A DNA stretch of 64,000 bases from Crossiella cryophila (GTDB lineage Bacteria > Actinomycetota > Actinomycetes > Mycobacteriales > Pseudonocardiaceae): positions 1,798,001 through 1,862,000 of the forward strand of contig NZ_JACHMH010000001.1 of NCBI RefSeq assembly GCF_014204915.1, read 5' to 3'. Of the stretch, positions 41,827-50,877 are shown in pieces (within the stretch, counting starts at the first letter, position 1; each line of letters opens with the position of its first letter). A program made the position numbers and the translations under genes. The notes under the pieces were generated by a model. It made no database searches. It was not told where the DNA came from and saw only the letters and a list, made by a program, of their open reading frames with translations.

Positions 41827-43413
41827 TTACTTCGACGGCAGCAGCGGCGGGTGGACCTCCACCCGGTTCCGCCCGTGCCGCTTGGCCCGGTACAGGGCCT
41901 CGTCCGCGGCGTCGAAGAGGTCGTCCAGGTTGGCCGGTCCGGCCGCCACGCCAATGCTCACGGTGGGTCGCCTGGTGCTGCCCAGCACCAGCGACCAGTC
42001 GTGGCAGTCCACCGCGGACCGGATCCGCTCGGCCACCGCGGGCCCGGCGTCCTGCCATTCGTCGGTGGCGTCCACCAGCAGCACCACGAACTCGTCCCCG
42101 GCCCAGCGGGCGACCACGTCGTCGGCCCGGCACTCCGCGCGCAGCAGCTGGGCGATCTCGCGCAGGGCCACATCGCCCGCGGCGTGCCCGGCGTCGTCGT
42201 TGAGGCCCTTGAACCAGTCCACATCGACCAGCACCAGCCAGGGCACCCTGCCCTTGGCCGCGGTGCTCTCCAGCAGCAGCGGCGCGGCCCGTTCCAGGCC
42301 GAGCCGGTTGGACAGGCCGGTCAGCGGATCCCGGGCGGCGGCTTCCTGCGCGGCCATCGCCAGCCGCTGCGCCTGCACCGCCAGCCGCCGCTGCTCCAGG
42401 GCCTGGCCGAGCCCCTCCTGCAGGGTCTCCACCGCCTTGCGCCCGGAGGCCACACTGCGCCGCAACGCCTCGGACTCGCCGACGTAGTCGCCCAGTTCGG
42501 CGCAGATGTTGGCCAGGTCCAAGGAGAACCGCAGCAGCAGCGTGGTGTCGTTGATCTTCTCCGCCTCGGCCACCGCGCGGCTGGCCATGGTGCGCGCGTC
42601 GGTGAGCCGGTTCTGGGTGTGCCGGACGGTGGCCAGCACCCAGTGGCACATGGCCAGGCCCCAGCGGTCCTCGTGCGCGGTGGCCAGCCGTTCGGCCGCG
42701 CGGGCGGTGCGCTCGGCCGCGGCCAGCTCGTTGATCCCGGCCAGCGCGCGGGCGTAGGAGCCCAGCAGCGCCCGGTGCACGTAACCGGTGTCGACCAGCT
42801 GCAGGCCCTCCCTGAGCAGTTCGCTGGCCTCGGCGAAGATCCGGCCGGAGGCCTCCGGCGGGGCGTCCACCGCGCGGAAGTTCAGTGCCGCGCCCAGTCG
42901 TTGCAGGCAGTGCGCCAGGGTGTGCGGGTCGTCGGCGTCCCTGGCCACCTGGACGGAGAGCCGCATCATGTCCAGCCCGGCCCGCCGGTGCCCGATGCCC
43001 TCGAGCAGGTAGGCCAGCATGCCGATGGTCTGCGCCGCGGCCGGGCCCTTTGGCTGATCGGTCTCCAGCTCGGTCCAGCCGTCCGCGGCCAGCTCAAGGG
43101 CCAGCGGCAACCTGCCCAGCCGCCAGGCCACCACGGCCCGGTAGACCAGCACCGTGGCCCGCCGCCAGCGATCGCCGTCCTCGGCCGCGGGGGAGCGCAC
43201 CACCACGTCGTCGAAGAGGGTGTTGGCCTCCACGACCCGGCCTGAGTCCAGCAGGATCCGCACCTCGCGGTCCTGCCGCGGGATGTCGCCTTCCTGCCTC
43301 GGGAGATCGACCCCCGTCACCGGATCGTCCTGCCTCACCGTGCCCTCGGCCTCCACCACCTGGTACGACCTGCCCGACAGGCTACCGTCACCGTCGCTGC
43401 CCGTACCGCTCAT
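41827..43413 (-). CDS. diguanylate cyclase with TPR-like N-terminal region
   Basis: About 528 residues. The N-terminal 340 residues are helical repeats resembling TPRs (for example AVVAWRLGRLPLALELAADGW, HCLQRLGAALNFRAV). The C-terminal GGDEF domain has DVDWFKGLNDDAGHAAGD and catalytic RWAGDEFVVLL; Ala in the first GGDEF position is tolerated in active enzymes. RADD lies five residues before the motif, so the product-inhibition I-site (RxxD) is kept. It should make cyclic di-GMP in the cytoplasm. Start at ATG 43413 is uncertain (weak ribosome binding site); it overlaps the bluB 3' end, suggesting translational coupling. Confidence 0.9.
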   Translation of the reverse strand: MSGTGSDGDGSLSGRSYQVVEAEGTVRQDDPVTGVDLPRQEGDIPRQDREVRILLDSGRVVEANTLFDDVVVRSPAAEDGDRWRRATVLVYRAVVAWRLGRLPLALELAADGWTELETDQPKGPAAAQTIGMLAYLLEGIGHRRAGLDMMRLSVQVARDADDPHTLAHCLQRLGAALNFRAVDAPPEASGRIFAEASELLREGLQLVDTGYVHRALLGSYARALAGINELAAAERTARAAERLATAHEDRWGLAMCHWVLATVRHTQNRLTDARTMASRAVAEAEKINDTTLLLRFSLDLANICAELGDYVGESEALRRSVASGRKAVETLQEGLGQALEQRRLAVQAQRLAMAAQEAAARDPLTGLSNRLGLERAAPLLLESTAAKGRVPWLVLVDVDWFKGLNDDAGHAAGDVALREIAQLLRAECRADDVVARWAGDEFVVLLVDATDEWQDAGPAVAERIRSAVDCHDWSLVLGSTRRPTVSIGVAAGPANLDDLFDAADEALYRAKRHGRNRVEVHPPLLPSK

Positions 43414-44032
43414 GGTGCACAACGTCATCAAGCGGCAGTCTCTTCCGCCAGCCGTGCCGCTCCAGATCCGGCGTTTGGGCGAGTCCGCGCACCGGTCCGA
43501 GGCAGAGCCAGGCCACCGGCCGGACCCCGCCGGGGATGCTCAGCAGCCTGCGCAGGAAGTCCTCCCGGTAGAAGCTGACCCAGCCGACGCCCCAGTTCTC
43601 GGCGGTGGCCGCCAGCCACAGGTTCTGGATGGCCAGGCACACCGAGTACAGGCCGGCGTCGGCGATCGCGTGCCTGCCGAGCACGGTGGGCCCGCCGCGT
43701 TCCGGGTCGTAGGTGACCACCACGCCGAGGCTGGACTCCAGCACGCCCTCCACCTTGATCCGGGCGAAGGTCTCGGCCCGCTCGCCCGAGAGGTCGGCCG
43801 CGAAGACACTGCGTTCGGCCTGCACGTGCTCCTGGAAGGCCCGGCGCAGTGCCCGATCGCGCACCACGACGAAGTCCCACGGCTGACTCAGCCCGACGCT
43901 GGGCGCGGCGTGCGCGGCGGTGAGGATGCGGCGCAGGGTCGGCTCCGCCACCGGTGCGCCGGTGAACTCGGCGCGCACATCGCGCCGCCGGTGCAGCACC
44001 TCGTAGAAAGGGGTGTCCAAGGGGGAGTCCAT
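43388..44032 (-). CDS. bluB: 5,6-dimethylbenzimidazole synthase BluB
   Basis: 214 residues from ATG 44032. It belongs to the nitroreductase family and has the BluB pattern YEVLHRRRDVRAEFTGAPV, LTAAHAAPSVGLSQPWDFVVV and the later VTYDPERGG and NLWLAATAENWGVGWVSFY. BluB cuts reduced FMN with oxygen to give 5,6-dimethylbenzimidazole, the lower ligand of vitamin B12. No other cobalamin gene lies in the window. Its 3' end overlaps the diguanylate cyclase start. The frame is open upstream for 57 codons, but conservation starts at this Met. Confidence 0.87.
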   Translation of the reverse strand: MDSPLDTPFYEVLHRRRDVRAEFTGAPVAEPTLRRILTAAHAAPSVGLSQPWDFVVVRDRALRRAFQEHVQAERSVFAADLSGERAETFARIKVEGVLESSLGVVVTYDPERGGPTVLGRHAIADAGLYSVCLAIQNLWLAATAENWGVGWVSFYREDFLRRLLSIPGGVRPVAWLCLGPVRGLAQTPDLERHGWRKRLPLDDVVHHERYGQRR

Positions 44033-44157
44033 CCGGCCGATCCTGCCTGACCGCGGTTGGCCTGACCCCGGCGGTCCGGTGGTCAACACCGCGTAAAGGT
44101 GCGGGTACTGAGCGTCAAGATCGCGTTTACGGCGGTCGCGGCCGGATCGGCGGCGGG

Positions 44158-44601
44158 GTGCACTGGGGCGTGCTGTTCGTTCCGGTCGCCCCGGACACCG
44201 CACGGCTGCCCCGGCTGGCCTGTCCGCAGGGCTCCGGGCTCGGATTCGGTGTCGGGTTCACACTCACCGGGGTCGTGGTGCTCGCCGCGGCCCGGCCGGT
44301 GCTCGCCCTGGTCATCGCGGTCGCCGGGGTCGCCCTGGTCTCCGTGCTGACCACGGTGCCGGGCGCGTTGCTGGTCGCGGCCCAGTCCTGGGGGCTGCAC
44401 GTCGGTTTCGTCGCCGGGCACTTCGGCGAACTCAGTTTCGACGAGCACGCCCAGCGGACCGGCGCGCTGCTGGTCGTGGTGGCGGTGCTGGCGAGCGTGC
44501 TGGGGGCGGTGGCCAGAAGCGTGCGCACCGCCCCCTCGCTCAGCGCGCGGGCTTCGCCGGTCCGGGGTAGGGCAGCAGGGCCATCTCCCGCGCGTTCTTG
44601 A
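44158..44601 (+). CDS. small membrane protein, unknown function
   Basis: 147 residues in a frame with good codon-position bias. Three hydrophobic segments are visible: [44 protein letters not shown] in the genome's frame, and [22 protein letters not shown] 44158 is the only in-frame start and lacks a good ribosome binding site. The 3' end overlaps the convergent rpsR gene by 62 bases, so the last 20 residues (Ser/Arg-rich) may not be constrained. I do not recognise the family. Confidence 0.55.
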   Translation: MHWGVLFVPVAPDTARLPRLACPQGSGLGFGVGFTLTGVVVLAAARPVLALVIAVAGVALVSVLTTVPGALLVAAQSWGLHVGFVAGHFGELSFDEHAQRTGALLVVVAVLASVLGAVARSVRTAPSLSARASPVRGRAAGPSPARS

Positions 44602-44788
44602 TCGCGGTCGCCACCTCGCGCTGCTGGGACGGGGTCAGCCCGGTCACCCGGCGGGAGCGGATCTTGCCGCGGTCGGAGAGGAACTTGCGCAGCAGGCCGA
44701 CGTCCTTCCAGTCCACGTGGAAGATTCCCTCGCGCAGCAACAGGTTCGGCTTGCGCTTGAGGCCGGGTCGGCGCTCGAACTTGGCCAT
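44540..44788 (-). CDS. rpsR: ribosomal protein bS18, zinc-independent paralogue
   Basis: 82 residues: [43 protein letters not shown] and [20 protein letters not shown] are standard bS18 strings. The Cys residues of zinc-binding paralogues are absent. It is the last gene of the rpmB-rpmG-rpsN-rpsR operon, which in actinobacteria is repressed by Zur and replaces zinc-binding ribosomal proteins under zinc starvation. Confidence 0.95.
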   Translation of the reverse strand: MAKFERRPGLKRKPNLLLREGIFHVDWKDVGLLRKFLSDRGKIRSRRVTGLTPSQQREVATAIKNAREMALLPYPGPAKPAR

Positions 44789-44798
44789 GGTCTCCCCC

Positions 44799-45104
44799 TC
44801 ACCAGCTCGACTTGCGGACGCCGGGCAGTTCGCCGCGGTGGGCCATCTCGCGCAGCCGCAGCCGGGAGATGCCGAAGGCGCGGAAGAACCCGCGTGGGCG
44901 GCCGTCGGCCACGTCCCGGTTGCGCAGCCGGGTCGGGCTGGCGTTCCTGGGCAGCTTCTGCAGCGCGGCCAGCGCGGCGGACTGCTGCTCGACGCTGGAC
45001 TTCGGCGATCGGATGATCTCCTTCAGCTCGGCCCTTTTCTCCGCGTACCGGCTGACGATCTCGCGCCGCTGCAGGTCGCGGGCGATCTTGGACTTCTTGG
45101 CCAT
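44799..45104 (-). CDS. rpsN: ribosomal protein uS14, zinc-independent paralogue
   Basis: 101 residues: [34 protein letters not shown] and [28 protein letters not shown]. The long form without the CxxC-CxxC zinc ribbon. ATG 45104 overlaps the rpmG stop by one base (TGATG), and rpsR follows after 10 bases. Confidence 0.95.
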   Translation of the reverse strand: MAKKSKIARDLQRREIVSRYAEKRAELKEIIRSPKSSVEQQSAALAALQKLPRNASPTRLRNRDVADGRPRGFFRAFGISRLRLREMAHRGELPGVRKSSW

Positions 45105-45268
45105 CAGCGCTCTTCCTTGAACTCGACGTGCTTGCGCAGCACCGGGTCGAACTTGCGGATCACCAGCCGGTCCGGGTCGTTGCGGCGGTTCTTGCGGGTC
45201 ACGTAGGTGTAGCCGGTGCCAGCGGTGGACCGGAGCTTGATGATCGGGCGGAGTTCGTTGCGGGCCAT
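45104..45268 (-). CDS. rpmG: ribosomal protein bL33, zinc-independent paralogue
   Basis: 54 residues ([19 protein letters not shown], then [16 protein letters not shown] and [16 protein letters not shown]) without any Cys, so the usual zinc ribbon is absent. Start and stop each overlap the neighbouring ribosomal genes by one base (TGATG). Confidence 0.95.
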   Translation of the reverse strand: MARNELRPIIKLRSTAGTGYTYVTRKNRRNDPDRLVIRKFDPVLRKHVEFKEER

Positions 45269-45504
45269 CAGAACTTCTCCCCTCGGCGGCGCAGTTCGGC
45301 CACCACGGATTCGATGCCGCGCTTGTCGATGGTCTTGATGCCCTTGACCGAGACCCGGAGGTTGATCCACCGGTCCTCGCTGGCCAGCCAGTAGCGGCGG
45401 CGCTGGATGTTGGGCAGCCACCGGCGCGAGGTCCGCACATGCGAGTGCGAGACCTGTTTGCCGTAGCCCGGCTCTCGGCCGGTCACCTGGCAGCGGGCGG
45501 ACAT
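45268..45504 (-). CDS. rpmB: ribosomal protein bL28, zinc-independent paralogue
   Basis: 78 residues from ATG 45504 (AAGGAG site): [37 protein letters not shown] and [19 protein letters not shown]. Only one Cys remains, so zinc is not bound. First gene of the operon, divergent from mrf with candidate Zur sites between. Confidence 0.95.
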   Translation of the reverse strand: MSARCQVTGREPGYGKQVSHSHVRTSRRWLPNIQRRRYWLASEDRWINLRVSVKGIKTIDKRGIESVVAELRRRGEKF

Positions 45505-45531
45505 GCGCGGCTCCTTCACGATCTTGTTGCG

Positions 45532-45601
45532 AACGACATCCATTTTCGTTTAGCTCGCTCCGAGGGTAGCCTGCGCTTGTCGGTGATGGAAATCGTTCCC
45601 A
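45532..45601. promoter_or_regulatory. two candidate Zur boxes in the rpmB/mrf divergent promoter
   Basis: AACGACATCCATTTTCGTT (45532-45550) and TGGAAATCGTTCCCA (45587-45601) are imperfect palindromes. By hand, each matches about 10 of 15 positions of an actinobacterial Zur box (TGAAAATGATTTTCA). Their location between two zinc-starvation operons is as expected. Confidence 0.5.
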
Positions 45602-45614
45602 ACTGGAGGACAAC

Positions 45615-46844
45615 GTGACGCCACCCCGCACCTCGTTGGTGCTGGTCGCGGGCCTGGCGGCCGGACATGCCAGCGCCGTGGCCGACCGCTTCGCGGCTGA
45701 TCCGGGCACCGTGGTGGTGCACCACGACCTGCGCGAGGTGACCCACGGCGTGGTGGTCCGGCGGCTGCGGCACGGCACCCTGGACGCCACCGAGACCCTG
45801 GAACTGGCGCACGGCTGCGTGTCCTGCACGCTGCGCGAGGACCTGCTGCCACTGGTGCTCCGGCTGGCCCAGGCCCCCGACGTGCGCCGGATCGTGCTGC
45901 ACTGCGACCGCGCGCTGGAACCCGAGGCGGTCTGCTGGGCGCTCCAGCACGTGCTGATCGACGGCCGCACCGTGGACGAGGTCGTCTACCTCGACGCGGT
46001 CCTCACCGTGGTCGACGCGGAAACCTGGTTCGCCGACGCCACCGGCGACATCGAGCTGAGCGAACGCGGTCTTGGCGCCAGCGCCGACGACGAGCGCACC
46101 ATCGCCCAGGTCGCGGTCGGCCAGGTCGAGTTCGCCGACCTGGTGGTCATCGCGGGCAGCGCCCCGGACGCCTGGACCGCGGCCCGCACCGACGCGGTGC
46201 TGGACCGGCTGGCCCCGCTGTCGCCCCGGATCCGGCTGGCCGACCTGGACCCGCTGAGCGCACTCGACCTGGTGCCGGCCGGCTCCCGGCGCGGCGAGAT
46301 CGACGACGCGCACTCCCCGCTGCTGCGCGGCCAGCCGCCGCTGGAGGCCGAATCGGGCGTGCAGGTCACCGTGTTCAGCCAGCGCAGGCCGTTCCACCCG
46401 GACCGGCTGCACGAGGCACTGGACTTCCTGCTCGACGGCGTGGTCAGGGCCAGGGGCCGGGTGTGGGTGGCCAGCCAGCCCGATGTCGCGCTGTGGCTGG
46501 AAACCGCGGGCGGCGGCCTGCGGATCGGCCACGCCGGACCATGGCTGGCCGCACTGGATGACTGGTCCGGTGTTGACCCGGACCGCCGCGCCATGGCCGA
46601 CCTGAACTGGGACCCGTACTACGGCGACCGCGCCCAGGACATCGTGGTGCTCTCGCACACCGCGGTGCCGGCCGAGATCGCCGAGGCGCTGGAATCCGCG
46701 CTGCTCACCGACGAGGAACTGGCCGAAGGACAGGACGCCTGGCTGGCCTACGCCGACCCGTTCGGCTCCTGGCACGAGGACCCCTGCGACGACGACCGCG
46801 CACCGGCGGACGTGATCATCAGCAACCAGAAGGAAGAACAGTGA
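45615..46844 (+). CDS. mrf: COG0523 protein MRF (ribosome hibernation factor-recruiting GTPase)
   Basis: 409 residues from GTG 45615 (GGAGGA site). COG0523/CobW-like: metal-binding C-x-x-C motif in [14 protein letters not shown] (Cys68, Cys71), [15 protein letters not shown], and a CobW C-terminal domain ([21 protein letters not shown] ... [29 protein letters not shown]). The P-loop is degenerate ([14 protein letters not shown]), without a clear GKT. In mycobacteria the zinc-regulated counterpart recruits the hibernation factor Mpy to C-minus ribosomes. Its stop overlaps the L31 start (GTGA). Confidence 0.85.
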   Translation: MTPPRTSLVLVAGLAAGHASAVADRFAADPGTVVVHHDLREVTHGVVVRRLRHGTLDATETLELAHGCVSCTLREDLLPLVLRLAQAPDVRRIVLHCDRALEPEAVCWALQHVLIDGRTVDEVVYLDAVLTVVDAETWFADATGDIELSERGLGASADDERTIAQVAVGQVEFADLVVIAGSAPDAWTAARTDAVLDRLAPLSPRIRLADLDPLSALDLVPAGSRRGEIDDAHSPLLRGQPPLEAESGVQVTVFSQRRPFHPDRLHEALDFLLDGVVRARGRVWVASQPDVALWLETAGGGLRIGHAGPWLAALDDWSGVDPDRRAMADLNWDPYYGDRAQDIVVLSHTAVPAEIAEALESALLTDEELAEGQDAWLAYADPFGSWHEDPCDDDRAPADVIISNQKEEQ

Positions 46845-47107
46845 AAAAGGGCATCCACCCCGACTACCACCCGGTGGTCTTCCAGGACTCCTCCACCGGG
46901 ATGACCTTCCTGACCAGGTCCACGGCCACCTCGAACCGGACCATCGAGTGGACCGACGGCAACACCTACCCGCTGCTGCTGGTCGACGTCACCGCGGACT
47001 CGCACCCGTTCTGGACCGGCGCCGCCAGGGTGATGGACACCCAGGGCCGGGTGGAGAAGTTCCGCCGCCGCTACGGCGACCGCGCCGACCGGAAGGGAAC
47101 CAACTGA
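46841..47107 (+). CDS. rpmE2: ribosomal protein bL31 type B
   Basis: 88 residues: [60 protein letters not shown]. It lacks the CxxC of type A L31 and is the zinc-free form. GTG start overlaps the mrf stop by 4 bases, and rpmF begins one base after its stop. Confidence 0.95.
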   Translation: MKKGIHPDYHPVVFQDSSTGMTFLTRSTATSNRTIEWTDGNTYPLLLVDVTADSHPFWTGAARVMDTQGRVEKFRRRYGDRADRKGTN

Positions 47108-47108
47108 G

Positions 47109-47264
47109 ATGGCCGTCCCCAAGCGCCGGATGTCCCGCAGCAACACCCGCAGCCGCCGGGCCCAGTGGAAGGCCGAGGCCCCTGACCTGGTGCCGGTGGT
47201 GGTCAAGGGCAAGAAGATGCTGGTGCCCCGGCGGCTGATCCGCTGGGCGCACAGCCAGGCCTGA
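47109..47264 (+). CDS. rpmF: ribosomal protein bL32, zinc-independent
   Basis: 51 residues, [20 protein letters not shown] followed by [20 protein letters not shown] and [12 protein letters not shown]32 normally carries a zinc ribbon; this copy has no Cys. ATG 47109 lies one base after the L31 stop, so it is the third gene of the mrf operon. In mycobacteria rpmF also lies just upstream of mprA. Confidence 0.95.
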   Translation: MAVPKRRMSRSNTRSRRAQWKAEAPDLVPVVVKGKKMLVPRRLIRWAHSQA

Positions 47265-47271
47265 CCGAGCA

Positions 47272-47299
47272 GCCCGTCCCGGCCTGAACCGGGACGGGC
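47272..47299 (+). terminator. terminator of the mrf-rpmE2-rpmF operon
   Basis: GCCCGTCCCGG (47272-47282) and CCGGGACGGGC (47289-47299) form a perfect 11-bp stem with a 6-nt loop, 8 bases after the rpmF stop and ahead of the convergent phosphatase. Confidence 0.85.
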
Positions 47300-47309
47300 C
47301 CAGGGCCTC

Positions 47310-48014
47310 CTACGCCGGGCGGGCGACCTCGCCGTTGCCGTCGACCTGCACCGCGCCGTCGGGGGAGTCCCGCCACTGCTCGAACGGGCGGTCCAGGCTC
47401 CACCGGCCGTCCGGGCCCTTGTGCAGGATCCGCTGCTCGCAGTGCCGGGGGTTGGACAGCGACTCGAACAGCTCGATGCTCCACATGCACAGCCGCCGCA
47501 CCAGCAGGCGCAGGGTCAGGCCGTGCGAGACGATCAGCACCGTGCGCGGGTGCGAGGGCTCGGTCTCCATCCGGCGTTCCAGGTCCGACATGAACCCGGC
47601 CACCCGGTCGTCCACGTCCGCGCCGGACTCGCCGTGGGCCAGCCGGAAGAAGAAGTGCCCGAAGGCGTGCCGCGCCTGCTTCTGCCGCTCCTGCTCGATC
47701 GGGTCCTGCAGGTTGCCCCAGTCCTGCTCGCGCAGCCGCGGCTCGTGCACCACCCGCTCGAACACCTCGCCCAGGTCGAGCCCGCGCAGGGTCTGCTGGG
47801 TGCGCAGGTACGGGCTGACGTAGACCGCGACCGGGCCGGGGCCCAGCGCGGCCCGCACCGCGGTCCGCGCGGCCCTTGCCTGTTCCTGACCGCGCTTGGT
47901 CAGCGGGAGGGCATGGTCGGGCACCCGGCAGTACGCCATCTCGTCGACGTTGCCGAGGCTCTCGCCGTGCCGCAACAGAATGATCCGCACAACACCATCG
48001 TGCCTGGTTTCCAC
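47310..48014 (-). CDS. histidine phosphatase (phosphoglycerate-mutase superfamily)
   Basis: 234 residues. Catalytic RHGE motif LLRHGESLGN near residue 15, acidic loop REQDWGNLQ, and second catalytic His in VLIVSHGLTLRLL. Substrate unknown; the family covers sugar phosphatases, mutases and nucleotide phosphatases. GTG 48014 is used; GTG 47990 (VRIILLRHGES) is an alternative closer to the family start. It converges on the mrf operon and is divergent from the hydroxyacyl-CoA dehydrogenase. Confidence 0.88.
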   Translation of the reverse strand: METRHDGVVRIILLRHGESLGNVDEMAYCRVPDHALPLTKRGQEQARAARTAVRAALGPGPVAVYVSPYLRTQQTLRGLDLGEVFERVVHEPRLREQDWGNLQDPIEQERQKQARHAFGHFFFRLAHGESGADVDDRVAGFMSDLERRMETEPSHPRTVLIVSHGLTLRLLVRRLCMWSIELFESLSNPRHCEQRILHKGPDGRWSLDRPFEQWRDSPDGAVQVDGNGEVARPA

Positions 48015-48165
48015 TACTCCAACCGGTCGAACATCAGGAAACCGGGCCCTTCGAGGTGGTCAAGCACCCGATCGGCCCGCACTCCAACGGATGCTCGCTG
48101 TTACAGTCCGATCGGAATAGTGGACGGGAGTGTCACATGATCGAGTGCATTGCCGGGTTCCGGGC

Positions 48166-49023
48166 ATGACCGCGCCGAAGCGGGCCGTGGTCGTCGGCGG
48201 CGGCACCATGGGCGCGGGCATCGCGCACGTGCTGCTCGTGGCGGGTGCCCAGGTGACCGTGGTCGAGGCCGACGCCGACCGGTGCGCCACCGCCCGCCAG
48301 ACCGTGACCGCCTCCCTGCGTAAGGCGCAGGAGCGCGGCAAACTGCCCGAAGGCGTGACCGCGGAGTCCTGCGCCGGGCTGCTGAGCACCGCCGACGACC
48401 TGGCCCGGCTGAGCCCGGATACCGAACTGATCGTCGAGGCCGTGCCCGAGCGGGTCGACCTCAAACGGCAGGTGTTCGCCGCCGCCGCGACCGCCTGCCC
48501 GAACGCCGTGCTCGCCTCGAACACCTCCTCGCTGTCGATCTCCCAGATCGCCGCCGGACCTGCCGCCGATCGCACCCTGGGCATGCACTTCTTCAACCCG
48601 GTGCCCGCGCAGAAGCTGGTCGAGCTGGTCACCCACGCCGAACTGGCCGAGGCCAACCTGACCAGGGCGAAGGACTGGGCCGAAGCGCTGGGCAAGACGG
48701 TGATCGTGGTCAACGACTCGCCCGGCTTCGCCACCTCCCGCCTCGGCGTCGCGGTCGGCCTGGAGGCCATCCGGATGGTCGAGGAGGGCGTGGCCAGTGC
48801 CGAGGACATCGACACCGGCATGACCCTGGGCTACCGCTGGCCGATGGGCCCGCTCAAGCTCACCGACCTGGTCGGCCTGGACGTCCGGCTGGCCATCGCC
48901 GAGCACCTGGCCGCCCAGCTCGGCCCCCGGTTCGAGCCGCCGAGGCTGCTGCGGGACAAGGTCGCCCGCGGTGAGCTGGGCCGCAAGTCCGGCAAGGGCT
49001 TTTTCGATTGGCCCGATGCTTAG
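48166..49023 (+). CDS. 3-hydroxyacyl-CoA (3-hydroxybutyryl-CoA) dehydrogenase
   Basis: 285 residues. NAD-binding Rossmann motif VVVGGGTMGAGIAHVL, then NTSSLSISQIA, MHFFNPVPAQKLVELV (containing the catalytic His of HFFNP) and DSPGFATSRLGVAVGLEAIRM. The C-terminal helical domain ends GRKSGKGFFDWPDA. It oxidises or reduces 3-hydroxyacyl-CoA in fatty-acid or butanoate metabolism. ATG 48166 fits the family; an earlier GTG (48130) would add 12 residues. Confidence 0.92.
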   Translation: MTAPKRAVVVGGGTMGAGIAHVLLVAGAQVTVVEADADRCATARQTVTASLRKAQERGKLPEGVTAESCAGLLSTADDLARLSPDTELIVEAVPERVDLKRQVFAAAATACPNAVLASNTSSLSISQIAAGPAADRTLGMHFFNPVPAQKLVELVTHAELAEANLTRAKDWAEALGKTVIVVNDSPGFATSRLGVAVGLEAIRMVEEGVASAEDIDTGMTLGYRWPMGPLKLTDLVGLDVRLAIAEHLAAQLGPRFEPPRLLRDKVARGELGRKSGKGFFDWPDA

Positions 49024-49032
49024 GCTCTCCCC

Positions 49033-50184
49033 ATGGGAGACGTGACAGTCCGGGACTACCGGTCCAGCGACGCGGACGCGGCCTGGCGGCTGCGCGAGGT
49101 GCCCTTCGGCGGGCCCAAGGAAACCCCCGAGCTGTGGCGTGGGCAGACCACCTGGCGCGGGTTCGTTGCCGAGAGCGGCGGCGAGCGCACCGGCTTCGCC
49201 ATGGTCCGGCCCTACCGCCAGTTCTTCGGCGGCCAGGCGGTGCCGATGGGCGGCATCGCCAGCGTCGCGGTCGCCCCGCAGGCCCGTGGCAAGGGCGTGG
49301 GCAGCGCGCTGCTGGACACCATGCTGGCCGCGATGCGCGCCGACGGGCAGCCGATCAGCGCGCTGTACCCGACCGTGCCCGCGCTCTACCGCGGCCGCGG
49401 CTGGGAACGCGGCGGCGTGCTGGAGTCCATCGACCTGCCCGTGCACGCCTTCCAGGGCCGCCGCTCGAACATCGAGCTGCGCGCGGCCACCGAGGCGGAC
49501 ATCCCGGCCATGCAGGACTGCTACTACCGGATGGCCCAGTCCGTGGACGGCATGCTGGACCGCCGCACCAGGTCCTTCCGCACCGTCGAACTGCTCGAAG
49601 CCGACGCCTCGCTGGTCACCGACGGCGGCTACCTGCTCGCCCAGCCCGACCGCAAGCAGCGGGTCCTGGAGGTCCGGGAGCTGGTCGCGGACACCCCCGA
49701 GGTCGCCCTCGGCCTGCTCGACTCGATCGGCTCCTGGACCGGGCTGCTCGACCGGGTGAAGTTGCACATCGCCGACGAGACCCTGCTCGGCGTGCTGGAG
49801 TGGTCCGGCCTGGACGGCAGGAAGCGCACCCAGCCCTGGCTGCTCCGGGTGGTCGACCTGGCCGCCGCGGTGGCCGCCCGCGGCTGGCCAACCGCGCCCT
49901 ACCTCGACGACCGGACCGTGGACCTGGAGATCGAGGACCGGCACGCGCCCTGGCAGGCCGGGCGGCAGCGGCTGATCGTCAAGAACGGCGAGGTCGCGGT
50001 GGAACCCGGCGGCACCGGCGAGGTCCGGATCACCGCCCGCGGCCTCGGCGCCTGGTACTCCGGCTCGGCCAGTACCGCCGGACTCCGCCGGGCGGGCCTG
50101 CTGCGGGGCGATCCCGAACACACCGCACTGCTGGACCTGCTGGTAGGCGCACCGGGCACGGCCAGGATGGCCGACTATTTCTGA
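49033..50184 (+). CDS. Eis-like GNAT acetyltransferase
   Basis: 383 residues in the three-part Eis architecture. An N-terminal GNAT domain carries the acetyl-CoA motif VAVAPQARGKGVGSALL. A second degenerate GNAT domain begins at IELRAATEADIPAM. A C-terminal SCP2-like domain contains VEPGGTGEVRITARGLGAWYSG and ends in ADYF; in Eis the terminal Phe carboxylate acts as general base. Mycobacterial Eis acetylates aminoglycosides and protein lysines; the substrate here is unknown. It follows the dehydrogenase after 9 bases and may be co-transcribed. Confidence 0.9.
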   Translation: MGDVTVRDYRSSDADAAWRLREVPFGGPKETPELWRGQTTWRGFVAESGGERTGFAMVRPYRQFFGGQAVPMGGIASVAVAPQARGKGVGSALLDTMLAAMRADGQPISALYPTVPALYRGRGWERGGVLESIDLPVHAFQGRRSNIELRAATEADIPAMQDCYYRMAQSVDGMLDRRTRSFRTVELLEADASLVTDGGYLLAQPDRKQRVLEVRELVADTPEVALGLLDSIGSWTGLLDRVKLHIADETLLGVLEWSGLDGRKRTQPWLLRVVDLAAAVAARGWPTAPYLDDRTVDLEIEDRHAPWQAGRQRLIVKNGEVAVEPGGTGEVRITARGLGAWYSGSASTAGLRRAGLLRGDPEHTALLDLLVGAPGTARMADYF

Positions 50185-50206
50185 CCAGGATGCCTAAGAT
50201 CCGCTG

Positions 50207-50812
50207 GTGCTGCTGACCGTCCTGGAACTCGTCGGCATCGCGGTCTTCGCCGCCTCCGGGGCGCTGGCCGCGGTGCGGGCCCGGCTCGACGTGTTCGGGG
50301 TGGTCGTGCTCGGCATGACCACCGCGCTCGGCGGCGGGATCATCCGGGACGTGCTGCTCGGCATCCACCCGCCCACCGCCCTGCGCACCTGGCCCTACCT
50401 GCTGGTCTCCGCGGCCACCGGCCTGCTGGTGTTCGTCTTCCACCCGCAGGTGGCCAAACTGCGCCGGGCCGTGCTGCTGGCCGACGCGGTGGGCCTCGGC
50501 CTGTTCACCACCGGCGGCACCACCACCGCGCTGGCCGCTGGCGTCCCGGTCTACACCGCCTGCCTGATCGGCATGACCACCGGCATCGGCGGCGGCGCCC
50601 TGCGCGACCTGCTGCTGCGCGAGATCCCCACCGTGCTGCGCCAGGAGATCTACGCGGTGGCCGCGCTCACCGGCGCCATCGTGGTCGCCATCGGCCACCG
50701 GCTCAGCCTGCCCGCCGGACCGACCGCGGTGGTGGCCGCCGCGCTGATCTGCGGGCTCCGGCTGCTCGCGCTCTGGCGGCGCTGGGACGCGCCAAGGCCA
50801 CGCGAACGATAG
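50207..50812 (+). CDS. TRIC/YadS-type (UPF0126) membrane protein
   Basis: 201 residues with about seven hydrophobic segments and the twofold repeat of trimeric intracellular cation channel relatives: [21 protein letters not shown] and [20 protein letters not shown]. Bacterial TRIC proteins form potassium-permeable trimers; some YadS-family members have been linked to amino-acid transport. GTG start 22 bases after the Eis-like stop. Confidence 0.9.
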   Translation: MLLTVLELVGIAVFAASGALAAVRARLDVFGVVVLGMTTALGGGIIRDVLLGIHPPTALRTWPYLLVSAATGLLVFVFHPQVAKLRRAVLLADAVGLGLFTTGGTTTALAAGVPVYTACLIGMTTGIGGGALRDLLLREIPTVLRQEIYAVAALTGAIVVAIGHRLSLPAGPTAVVAAALICGLRLLALWRRWDAPRPRER

Positions 50813-50837
50813 TTTTTGCTGGTCCAGGTTCAGCGTG

Positions 50838-50856
50838 CTCTCAGGCGACTCTTAGG
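50838..50856 (+). promoter_or_regulatory. MprA-box-like direct repeat upstream of mprA
   Basis: CTCTCAGG-CGA-CTCTTAGG: two 8-bp direct repeats separated by 3 bp, a 19-bp element like the MprA box described in Mycobacterium tuberculosis. It ends 21 bases before the mprA start. A matching element precedes pepD at 58631-58649. Confidence 0.65.
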
Positions 50857-50877
50857 GAAACCGGTCAGACTACCGAT

